A stretch of 9,019 nucleotides of DNA, from positions 1-9,019 of the forward strand of contig JAGOCL010000083.1 in NCBI GenBank assembly GCA_017998755.1, in the 5' to 3' direction. The translations under genes and the position numbers were made by a program. Below the pieces are notes generated by a model, which had not been told where the DNA came from, searched no databases, and saw only the letters and a program-made list of their open reading frames with translations. Positions 1 to 6,456 of this stretch are shown piece by piece. This DNA comes from Spirochaetota bacterium (GTDB taxonomy: Bacteria; Spirochaetota; GWE2-31-10; MWDO01). Each line of letters opens with the position of its first letter. Position 1 is the stretch's first letter.

Positions 1-313
1 ACATAGAATAGTGCTTTAAAAATATTATAGCGCAAATTAATAAATATTTAGAATTAATTTTTATATAGGTGATATTTTTTCTCAATTCGCAGTTTTCCTT
101 GTTATGAAAAGTTTAATTTAATATTTTTCTAGACTTATTTAATAATTCGTTATTTCTTGTGAGATTTGGAAAATATAATTCTCTGAATTAATAAATGACA
201 CATATGTTCAATCCTATAATAGAATTCTTCAGTTTTTTCTTAAATTTTGTAAAACGTTTTTATGTTTTTATTATTATTTATAATACAGAATAAAAAAATA
301 AAGAGGTAAAATT
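1..313. other. AT-rich intergenic region without a gene
   Basis: Every frame is interrupted by frequent stops and I see no RNA gene. The stretch is very AT-rich. An 11-base word, AATTAATAAAT, occurs at 35-45 and again at 186-196, but in DNA this biased that is probably low complexity rather than a functional repeat. The only plausible function is the promoter and leader of the gene starting at 314. Any gene whose end lies left of base 1 cannot be judged. Confidence 0.6.
279..306 (+). promoter_or_regulatory. Possible -10 box and ribosome binding site of the 314 gene
   Basis: A perfect TATAAT lies at 279-284, which would start transcription near 291. No good -35 box sits 16-18 bases upstream (only GTTTTT-like sequence), so as a sigma-70 promoter it is weak and may be chance in AT-rich DNA. 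AAGAGG at 301-306 is a clear Shine-Dalgarno sequence 7 bases before the ATG at 314 and supports that start. Confidence 0.35.
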
Positions 314-817
314 ATGATTAAGACAAATTATCTATTTCATTTCATCATTACCGGCTCCATGGACAATAATATCAATTATTTGAAAAAGAATTTAAATTTT
401 AGAAAGAACAGCAAACTTTTTGATTATATGATTGACGTAATATCTCAAAATATTTCGAATATAAAGAATATTATAGGCGATCATCAATCAAAATATACTT
501 CTATCGACTCGGTAGACGTATCAAGAATTGATAAATACGTTATATTGAATACAAAAAATTATAAAATATTAAAAAAAATGCATTATATTTACAATGAATA
601 TAGTATCTCGTCTATTTTAAGGGATATTATCGCATTTTTCTATAATGGACTCGTTAAATATGGAGTCGATAATTTTTTAAGGATGATTAGTAAAATATTG
701 AAGATAACAAGAATTAAAAACGATTTGAAAGATAGATTGACACATATATTGAGCATTTCAGCCTTAAAAGACGTTATTTTTCGACAAATAATCGAAAATC
801 TATCATTTTACGTCTAA
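314..817 (+). CDS. Hypothetical protein, 167 aa
   Basis: I do not recognise this protein. It is 167 residues long, rich in Lys, Ile, Asn and Asp, and looks mostly alpha-helical. The first residues are hydrophobic (LFHFIITGS, 7-15), but the run is too short for a convincing signal peptide and carries no lipobox cysteine. No cysteine or histidine metal site or nucleotide-binding motif is visible. The start at 314 is supported by AAGAGG 7 bases upstream; the next in-frame ATG, at 359, has no ribosome binding site. It converges with the lipoprotein gene at 832, with 14 bases between the stops and no clear terminator. It may be a fast-evolving accessory gene or the remnant of a longer one. That the frame is translated is likely; its function is unknown. 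Confidence 0.6.
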   Translation: MIKTNYLFHFIITGSMDNNINYLKKNLNFRKNSKLFDYMIDVISQNISNIKNIIGDHQSKYTSIDSVDVSRIDKYVILNTKNYKILKKMHYIYNEYSISSILRDIIAFFYNGLVKYGVDNFLRMISKILKITRIKNDLKDRLTHILSISALKDVIFRQIIENLSFYV

Positions 818-831
818 AAAAGAGATTCGTT

Positions 832-1689
832 CTAACGTATATGATCGCTGTGAGATTCTTCAGAGGTTTCCGGCGGAATAAATCCAAGCTCTCTCATGGA
901 TTTTCCTCCTTTAGATCTTAAATAATCAACTACCATCATATTCATAAACTTCAACGCTTCGCCGGTAGCCGTTTCCGTATAACCGCCGCCGGGATCTACT
1001 TGATACAGCTCGTAAAATTCTCTCACAAATAGCGGGTAATCCGGCTTCCATTCAAAATATATATTAGGCGAGATTTTCTTTTGTTCAATAAAATATTTGA
1101 TAATATCAAAACTGCCTTGTTGTACCGCGACAACTAAAGCGAAGTCCCATGTTTTACCCGAGCCTGTATGAAACACTTTATCAACAAGTTCGATATCATT
1201 CTTCTGTACAGCATAACACAGAGCCCATATACCTTTTAAACCTTTGTTTAACAGATGATCGATCATCTCCTTGTTACCGCTTTGAACAGCTTTATCAAGT
1301 ATTGTTCCTTCAAAATTATTATGCCTAATATAAAATTCGTTATCGTTGATAATTTGTTCCTCGACAATCTTAAGCATCTCTATGCTTTCCGAATCGATCG
1401 CTTCGGATAAAATCGCAGATTTGAAAAGTTCGCTCTTGGAGTAGTCCGACGACAACGACTGCGGAATAAATCGTTTTAATAACTCCGGTTTGTTATGTCT
1501 TATGGAAAAAAAAAGCAAATTTACGTCAATCTTACTTTTATTTTTTTCCGCTACTTTTATTATTTTATCTATTTTGTTATCGATAAAAAGATCTTCTATT
1601 TTTTGATAATATTTTGTATCTTTTTTTACCGAACAACCAAATAATAAAATCACACTAATAAGCAAAAACGCGGTTTTGAAATTACACAT
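832..1689 (-). CDS. Ankyrin-repeat lipoprotein
   Basis: This 285-residue protein begins with a lipoprotein signal peptide: a short charged start (MCNFK), a hydrophobic stretch at 6-17, and a lipobox ending LFGC with the acylated cysteine at residue 19. The mature part is probably tethered to a membrane, outside the cytoplasm. It holds a series of degenerate ankyrin-like helical pairs. The clearest is near residues 127-150 (TILDKAVQSGNKEMIDHLLNKG), followed by repeats near 155-175 (ALCYAVQKNDIELVDKVF) and 183-207 (ALVVAVQQGSFDIIKYFIEQ). Ankyrin repeats bind other proteins, and I see no catalytic domain. GGAG lies about 9 bases before the ATG. The gene starts 36 bases after the methyltransferase stop on the same strand, so it is probably the last gene of the KS-MT operon. 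A role tied to the acyl product is inferred only from position; it may simply be a neighbour. Confidence 0.8.
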   Translation of the reverse strand: MCNFKTAFLLISVILLFGCSVKKDTKYYQKIEDLFIDNKIDKIIKVAEKNKSKIDVNLLFFSIRHNKPELLKRFIPQSLSSDYSKSELFKSAILSEAIDSESIEMLKIVEEQIINDNEFYIRHNNFEGTILDKAVQSGNKEMIDHLLNKGLKGIWALCYAVQKNDIELVDKVFHTGSGKTWDFALVVAVQQGSFDIIKYFIEQKKISPNIYFEWKPDYPLFVREFYELYQVDPGGGYTETATGEALKFMNMMVVDYLRSKGGKSMRELGFIPPETSEESHSDHIR

Positions 1690-1725
1690 AAGATATATCT
1701 CCGAATTTTAACTATAGAAATAAAA

Positions 1726-2865
1726 TTATTTTATCGCAATTATCGTTCCGCCTCTGTCGCAACCTGGAAGTTTGTCTCCGGGTATCGCGATAGCGTCTCT
1801 GAATCCGGCTTTCTTAAAATATTCTATCCACTGTTCGGGTCTTAAAATCGGAGATAAAGGTCTTAAATCTTTATCTTCGTAATATGAATAACTCGATAAT
1901 AAACCAAAAGTAAGTTCCATATACCTGTAAAGCCTATCTTTGGGCGGGGCAATTTCTCCAAGGACGGCGTAGCCGCCTTTTTTGATAAGTTTATACATGG
2001 CGGAACAAGCCGATAGTATGTCGTTTGTCGCATGCATTACGTTTACCGCGTATAATAAATCGGCGCTCTCAAGCCCTACTTCCTGATCTTCAAGCGGAAG
2101 AGTTACGTCTAATCCCTTAAATTCCATAAAATCAAAATATTCCTCAAAATTCTTCGAAGACTTCTTCACCAATCTTTTATGAATATCGGTAAAAATATAT
2201 TTCTCGATTTTATTTCTAGGTTCGCCCAAACTTTTAAACAAGTCGGTTGTTCCTCCGCCGGTTCCCGCTCCTATCTCCAAAACGGTAATTTTTTTATCAA
2301 AAACGTTATTGATAAGTCGCGTTACAGTTTTACCGGCGAGCTTAGACCAATATCCGTAAACTTCGCTAGTGTAATATACTTGCCCAACTAAAGTAAAATC
2401 GCTCCACGGACCAAACATAGCCTCTTCGCCGGATAACTTTCCTTTTATAAACCTCTTCAAGCCGCCAATACCTCTGGCAAGCCATTGAAAAGCCGCCCAT
2501 TCTTCCGGAATGTCTTTTACCGCTTCGGCTATATTTTCCGCCGGAGAATGAATCTCAGGGTCGTTATCTACGCATACGTAAACCTCTCCCTCGCGCGATA
2601 ATATATTTTCCTCAACAAGTATATCTAAAAGTTTTTTAAATACGTATTCATTGTCCGACGTTATACCAACCTTATCTTTTATTTCGGAGAACGTTCTGGT
2701 ATCTCCTTTTTTTGAAAAAAGCGATAAATCCCAAATAATAACGTCGACGGCGGCCGATAGCGAAATCTTCTGAAAATAACTTTCTATTTCGCTCCATCTT
2801 TTCGGCCAAACGTCTTCAGCGTCTTTAACCAATTGATCAATTAAATATTTATCTAAAAAATCCAT
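1726..2865 (-). CDS. Free-standing polyketide-type SAM C-methyltransferase
   Basis: This 379-residue protein should transfer a methyl group from S-adenosylmethionine to an acyl chain, most likely the alpha carbon of a beta-ketoacyl group on a carrier protein. Residues 30-110 form a helical or winged-helix-like N-terminal region. The Rossmann-fold methyltransferase domain follows: motif I, VLEIGAGTGGGTT, at 195-207; an acidic residue for the SAM ribose at Asp227 (FTD); NVMHAT at 275-280; and GEIA at 303-306. The sequence around these (HAT, KKGGYAVLGE, later RPEQWIEYFKKAGF) follows the C-methyltransferase domains of polyketide synthases. In that family the His of NVLHAT and a later Glu form the catalytic pair, here His278 and Glu304. 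Such domains usually sit inside megasynthases; this one stands alone. It starts 4 bases after the KS stop with AGAG just before the ATG, so the two are likely translationally coupled. Small-molecule O-methylation is the main alternative. Confidence 0.8.
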   Translation of the reverse strand: MDFLDKYLIDQLVKDAEDVWPKRWSEIESYFQKISLSAAVDVIIWDLSLFSKKGDTRTFSEIKDKVGITSDNEYVFKKLLDILVEENILSREGEVYVCVDNDPEIHSPAENIAEAVKDIPEEWAAFQWLARGIGGLKRFIKGKLSGEEAMFGPWSDFTLVGQVYYTSEVYGYWSKLAGKTVTRLINNVFDKKITVLEIGAGTGGGTTDLFKSLGEPRNKIEKYIFTDIHKRLVKKSSKNFEEYFDFMEFKGLDVTLPLEDQEVGLESADLLYAVNVMHATNDILSACSAMYKLIKKGGYAVLGEIAPPKDRLYRYMELTFGLLSSYSYYEDKDLRPLSPILRPEQWIEYFKKAGFRDAIAIPGDKLPGCDRGGTIIAIK

Positions 2866-2869
2866 CTCT

Positions 2870-4171
2870 CTATTTTCCCTTCCACTTCTTAATTATTGAA
2901 CAACAGTTTATACCGCCAAAACCAAAAGAATTTTTTAATAAATAATCGACGTTATAATTCTCAACCTTTTTATTTGCGCAAACGTCTATCCCTAAAGCGG
3001 CAATTTTCGGATCAAGACTTTCGATATTGATAGAAGGATGTAGAGTCGAGTTATTCATTTGCATAATTGCTCCAATTAATTCTACCGTATTTGAGGTCCA
3101 GCCTGTATGACCGATCATCGATTTTGTAGCGTTTACCTTGATATTTTTAGCGTGTTCGCCAAAAACGTTTTTTATAGTCGTAAGCTCTATTTCATCTCCA
3201 AGAGGAGTAGACGTAGCGTGACAATTAACATAATTTATATCCTCAATCTTAACGCCCGCTTTCTGAATGGCTTTTTTCATAACCTTAGTTTGACCCTCCA
3301 CTGAAGGATTTGATAGGTGATTACCGTCGCAATTTGATTCTACCGATAGTATCTCTGCGTATATATGAGCGCCTCTTTTTAAAGCGTGCTCTAATTCTTC
3401 GATAATCATCATACCCGTTCCGTGCGACGGAACGAATCCCTCCCTTCTGATATCGTAAGGTCTGGAAGATTTTTCCGGTTCGTCGTTAAAACTCTTATAA
3501 GCGATTGCGCTTACCAGAATCAGAGCTTGGTAACCTACGTCCGAGTAATCCAGAAGCCCTCCTCCTATCATAGCTATATCGCAATCGTTATACAATATCT
3601 CCATTATACCGTTTTTCATCGCCATACCGGAGCTTGCGCAAGTTCCGCCCGTTATGTACATAGGTCCATAAATTTGTAAAGATTCCGTTATACTCGCCGC
3701 AACGTCGCTATCGAAAACGCAAATACCCATAAGTCCGTCAATATATTCCGGTTCCTCTTCAAATTGTCTTACGTTCTTTACAATGTAGTTGTCGTGGAAA
3801 TTATGTCCCCCCAGAACAACCGCCATTCTATCCGGATCCGGAGCGGTCTTAAACAACCCCGCGTCTTTATAAGCTTCTATGGCCGTTAATAAGGTAAGTT
3901 TTGTTGAAAATGGAGCGGTCTTTATGATCTTTTTTGCTCTCTTTAAGACGTCTTCCGGAATATTATCTTTTAAAGAGTCCAGCTTGCCTCTTACATCGTA
4001 GTCTCCCAGATCGCCTCCAATCTTGCATCTTATTTTATCAGTATTGACGCTCGTCATTTTTTTAATACCGGACTTACCGGCTATAAGATTATTATAAAAA
4101 GTCTCGGGAGTATCGCCGTTAGGCGCGTTTATTCCCATCCCGGTTATTACAATTCTTTTTGGATATGCCAT
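2870..4171 (-). CDS. Stand-alone beta-ketoacyl synthase (KS), PksF/FabF-like
   Basis: A complete 433-residue condensing enzyme with a thiolase fold, which should join an acyl group to a malonyl-type unit on an ACP by decarboxylative Claisen condensation. The active-site triad is intact: nucleophile Cys178 in GGTCASS, His318 in NCHATSTPLGD, and His355 in KSMIGH, with conserved Lys350. The C-terminal NSFGFGGIN signature is at 414-422. Unlike ordinary FabF, which has GHLLGAAG after the second histidine, it reads GHTGWTSNTVE (354-364). The middle (DSDVAASITESLQIYGP, 154-170) recalls the decarboxylating KS proteins of beta-branching cassettes (PksF, CurC). Those usually carry Ser for Cys, so condensing activity is likely kept here. 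AAGGAG at 4180-4185 (minus strand) lies 8 bases before the ATG. It is divergent from the ACP gene and first in an apparent KS-MT-lipoprotein operon. Housekeeping FabF is less likely because no fab genes are nearby. Confidence 0.88.
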   Translation of the reverse strand: MAYPKRIVITGMGINAPNGDTPETFYNNLIAGKSGIKKMTSVNTDKIRCKIGGDLGDYDVRGKLDSLKDNIPEDVLKRAKKIIKTAPFSTKLTLLTAIEAYKDAGLFKTAPDPDRMAVVLGGHNFHDNYIVKNVRQFEEEPEYIDGLMGICVFDSDVAASITESLQIYGPMYITGGTCASSGMAMKNGIMEILYNDCDIAMIGGGLLDYSDVGYQALILVSAIAYKSFNDEPEKSSRPYDIRREGFVPSHGTGMMIIEELEHALKRGAHIYAEILSVESNCDGNHLSNPSVEGQTKVMKKAIQKAGVKIEDINYVNCHATSTPLGDEIELTTIKNVFGEHAKNIKVNATKSMIGHTGWTSNTVELIGAIMQMNNSTLHPSINIESLDPKIAALGIDVCANKKVENYNVDYLLKNSFGFGGINCCSIIKKWKGK

Positions 4172-4259
4172 GCCAAAATCTCCTTATAAGTTGTTAAATA
4201 TTGCATTTCAAAAAATACTTAATATTTATTGAAAACACTTCGCCTTTTCGCCTTTCTTA

Positions 4260-4327
4260 AAATTTTCAATTAGACGAAAGAAATATTTTTATAAATATTG
4301 AATAAGTATAAACTAAATTGAAAATTT
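4260..4327. repeat. 12-bp inverted repeat in the KS leader/promoter
   Basis: AAATTTTCAATT at 4260-4271 is exactly complementary to AATTGAAAATTT at 4316-4327, with 44 bases between. The right arm abuts the minus-strand -35 box and the left arm lies just downstream of the predicted KS transcription start, so the pair brackets the -10 region. It could be a pair of operator half-sites for a looping regulator or a leader hairpin. In DNA this AT-rich a chance match is possible. Confidence 0.35.
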
Positions 4328-4332
4328 GTCAA
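4305..4332 (-). promoter_or_regulatory. Sigma-70-type promoter for the KS-MT-lipoprotein operon
   Basis: On the minus strand a perfect TTGACA (plus-strand TGTCAA, 4327-4332) is followed after 16 bases by TATACT (plus-strand AGTATA, 4305-4310). Predicted transcription start is near 4298, giving a leader of about 127 bases before the KS start codon. This is one of the best promoter matches in the window and supports transcription of the KS operon from its own site. Confidence 0.55.
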
Positions 4333-4400
4333 ATAATTTTTAGATTTATTAATTTCTCAAATATCTAATAAGCGTAGATTTTCTATGATAACATGAAATC

Positions 4401-4457
4401 TTGACATTAAAAATCAATTATGATAGTTATATAATATATTCACGGATAATTAAGGAG
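4401..4457 (+). promoter_or_regulatory. Promoter and ribosome binding site of the ACP-AT operon
   Basis: A perfect TATAAT at 4430-4435 has a 17-base spacer to TTAAAA at 4407-4412 (4 of 6 consensus). A perfect TTGACA at 4401-4406 lies directly upstream but is 23 bases from that -10, too far for normal use. Predicted start is near 4442. AAGGAG at 4452-4457 is a strong Shine-Dalgarno sequence 7 bases before the ACP ATG. The promoter is divergent from the KS promoter about 70 bases away, so one regulator could control both arms. Confidence 0.5.
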
Positions 4458-4464
4458 CGGGTTT

Positions 4465-4770
4465 ATGACAGAAATTACCCAAATTATTAGCGAAGAAATA
4501 AGAAAAGTAACATTAGAATTTTTTTCAGAAGAATGCGAAATAGATATAAATGACATAAACGACGATACTAATATAATAAAAGATATGGAAGGGGATTCGC
4601 TAATGTTTCTTGAGCTTCTTGAGATGTTCAAGAAAAAATACAATCTAAATTTAGAACTAAAAACTATCGGAAAATACATAGTAAAACATCCCGTCGAGAC
4701 CGTTGGTCAAATTATAGAGATGACTAAACTGATCATAAAATATGAAAATAAAATAGCAGATATAGAATAA
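4465..4770 (+). CDS. Acyl carrier protein
   Basis: A small acidic, helical protein of 101 residues that should carry acyl intermediates on a 4'-phosphopantetheine arm. The attachment site is Ser45 in EGDSLMFLELLEMF: the Asp-Ser-Leu motif at the start of helix II is intact, and the charged helix after it is where partner enzymes dock. The protein is about 20 residues longer than a usual ACP, with an extended C-terminal helix ending IIKYENKIADIE. It starts with AAGGAG 7 bases upstream and is followed, with no gap, by the AT gene in the same reading frame. Its position beside AT and opposite KS and MT makes it the likely scaffold on which those enzymes work. No phosphopantetheinyl transferase is visible, so one encoded elsewhere must activate it. 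Confidence 0.88.
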   Translation: MTEITQIISEEIRKVTLEFFSEECEIDINDINDDTNIIKDMEGDSLMFLELLEMFKKKYNLNLELKTIGKYIVKHPVETVGQIIEMTKLIIKYENKIADIE

Positions 4771-5685
4771 ATGGCGGCTTTAAAAAAAGTTGCGATATTA
4801 TTTCCCTCTTTTGGGAACGAACTTACCGGAAAAGAAAGAGTTTTCATCCAAAATAGCGGCTTTAATTATGAAAAATATATAAGCGAAACCGGTAAATTTT
4901 TACAACGAGATTTATCTTTTGATGATATTTTTACAAACGCCCCGGACGAACTTGACGCTCAGCTGTTTGCATATACTTTATCAAACGTCATGTCGGGCGT
5001 ATTAAGTTCAAACGATATTACGGCTTCATGCGTCGCCGGATTAAGCTCGGGGCTATACGCCGCCCTACGCTACGCCGGAGCTTTCTCATTTTACGACGGA
5101 CTTCGAATAATTGACAAGGCGTTTTGGTTAATTAAAGAAAAAAGCTCGTCAAAAAAGTTTTTAATGGGAGGGATAATCGGTCTAAATACAAAAGAAGTCG
5201 AACAAGCTATATATTCGGAAAATTTCAACGCAGAAATTATAAATATTACCGGCGAATTCACAGTCGTCATAGCTGGAGAAAAAGACGACGTAGAGAAAGT
5301 CCTTAATTTATGTAAAACTGAAGGGGCGCTTAGCGTAAAACATCTGCCTATATACGCCCCTTATCATACAAAATACGCTAAAGATATAAAAGAGGAATTC
5401 GAAGAATTCGTAAATTCCATCGTTATGCGCGATTTAACTACTCCTCTTATATCAACCGTCAATACGCGCGCCCTTTTACAAAAAAATGATGTAAAAAAAG
5501 AAATTGTCGCTAATCTGATAAAAAGAATCGACTGGAATTTGGCTATGCGGCGTATGATAAATAACGGCGAAAAATACTTTTTTGAATGCGGCGGCGGAAG
5601 AAGTTTAACAAAATTAGCCAAATTTTTTGAAGGAGACATTAAAATTTACGACGCTGAAAATATTAAACTGATTTTAGACGCATAA
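4771..5685 (+). CDS. FabD-fold acyltransferase (trans-AT) or acyl hydrolase with altered active site
   Basis: This 304-residue protein has the length and landmarks of malonyl-CoA:ACP transacylase (FabD) and trans-acting polyketide ATs. Nucleophile Ser92 sits in GLSSG (90-94) and catalytic His199 in YAPYHTKY; the C-terminal FECGGGRSLTKL (271-282) matches the family's E-GPG--LT segment. Several supporting residues differ. The FPGQG start motif is FPSFG (11-15), so the oxyanion-loop Gln is Phe14. The His before the nucleophile is Leu91. The position of the malonyl-binding Arg (R117 in E. coli FabD, aligned without gaps from the nucleophile) is Ala117. The conserved Gln near the end is Asn248. 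Without the Arg, malonyl is an unlikely substrate; a non-carboxylated acyl group, or hydrolytic release of stalled acyl-ACP as in acyl hydrolases, fits better. There is no clear ribosome binding site: its ATG follows the ACP stop directly, so translation is probably coupled. Confidence 0.8.
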   Translation: MAALKKVAILFPSFGNELTGKERVFIQNSGFNYEKYISETGKFLQRDLSFDDIFTNAPDELDAQLFAYTLSNVMSGVLSSNDITASCVAGLSSGLYAALRYAGAFSFYDGLRIIDKAFWLIKEKSSSKKFLMGGIIGLNTKEVEQAIYSENFNAEIINITGEFTVVIAGEKDDVEKVLNLCKTEGALSVKHLPIYAPYHTKYAKDIKEEFEEFVNSIVMRDLTTPLISTVNTRALLQKNDVKKEIVANLIKRIDWNLAMRRMINNGEKYFFECGGGRSLTKLAKFFEGDIKIYDAENIKLILDA

Positions 5686-5696
5686 TTACCGATTTT

Positions 5697-6449
5697 TTAT
5701 GTTTTATAAAGACTATTGACGTTATCAAAAGTTGAAAGTTTTGCGCCAAATAAATTTGATAATATTTTTATTAATATATAAAATATTTCGTTAAATATTT
5801 TAATATCTACAGAATTGTTTTTTAGCTCCGTATATTTCAGAGTTAAGAAATTGCGAAATATTTTAGCCGACTCCGCCGATATTCGGTTATTTAGATTTGC
5901 GGCGCATTTTGAGCAAAAGATGCCCCCTTTTACAAAATCAAAAAAATACTCCGCCGAAGAATCTTGACATTTAACGCATGATTCAAGCGCCGGATTGATT
6001 CCGGATAAATACAAAAACTTGCAGATAAAAAACAACAAGGCGTTTTCAAGCGTATCGTTGCTATGCAACAATTCCAGCGAATATTGCAATAAATAGAAAT
6101 ATTTTTTATATTCTTCAGGGGTTATATAGGTTTTTTGAATAATTTCAGAGAAAAAGGCCGCAATATAGATTTTTCTTATATCTTTTTTAATAAATTCGGA
6201 GCTTTCCGGTTCTGAAATATCCTTAAGCTCAAAATATTCCGTTTTTGGGTTTTTATAAAGATATAGTTTTAATTTTACAAAAGGTTGTATAGTCGAACAG
6301 TATCTGCTCTTATATTTACACGCCCCAAAAGCGGTTGTTTTATTAACGCCGACTTCCTTTGAGATAAACGTAAAACTTCTATCAATCTCTCTGGAGACGC
6401 CGACGTTTAAAATAATCGAGTCTGTTACTATATGCCTTTTGTAACTCAT
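5697..6449 (-). CDS. recO: DNA repair protein RecO
   Basis: RecO is a cytoplasmic recombination mediator. With RecR it helps load RecA onto SSB-coated single-stranded DNA and it anneals complementary strands. The 250-residue length is typical. The N-terminal 80 residues fit the OB fold (DSIILNVGVSREIDRSFTFISKEVG near 10-34), and the rest is the helical RecO domain with a complete zinc ribbon: Cys158-x2-Cys161 and Cys179-x2-Cys182 (SCVKC and FCSKC). The overall sequence is diverged and rich in Phe, Tyr, Ile and Lys, in line with the AT bias. It begins 7 bases after the tatD stop without a strong Shine-Dalgarno sequence, so it is probably translated from the tatD message. It converges with the AT gene with 11 bases between stops and no visible terminator hairpin. 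Confidence 0.85.
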   Translation of the reverse strand: MSYKRHIVTDSIILNVGVSREIDRSFTFISKEVGVNKTTAFGACKYKSRYCSTIQPFVKLKLYLYKNPKTEYFELKDISEPESSEFIKKDIRKIYIAAFFSEIIQKTYITPEEYKKYFYLLQYSLELLHSNDTLENALLFFICKFLYLSGINPALESCVKCQDSSAEYFFDFVKGGIFCSKCAANLNNRISAESAKIFRNFLTLKYTELKNNSVDIKIFNEIFYILIKILSNLFGAKLSTFDNVNSLYKT

Positions 6450-6456
6450 AACATAA

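Noticed and set aside
35..196. Repeated word AATTAATAAAT as an att site or iteron
   Set aside because: Only two copies of a pure A/T word in very AT-rich DNA, with no associated mobile or replication gene.
2870..4171. KS as the housekeeping FabF of fatty-acid synthesis
   Set aside because: No fabD, fabG, fabH or fabZ of normal type is adjacent, the partner ACP and AT are divergent and atypical, and the GHTGWTS loop is unlike FabF.
4440..4679. Minus-strand frame opposite the ACP gene
   Set aside because: It lies entirely over the clearly conserved ACP coding sequence and its control region, has no recognisable domain, and its Ser/Ile/Phe-rich composition is what an antisense reading of AT-rich coding DNA gives.
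1726..5685. A complete HMG-type beta-branching cassette
   Set aside because: No HMG-CoA synthase-like or enoyl-CoA hydratase gene is present and the KS keeps its Cys.
5683..5705. Possible terminator between AT and recO (T-run at 5693-5698)
   Set aside because: No GC-rich stem precedes the T-run and the T-run overlaps the end of recO.
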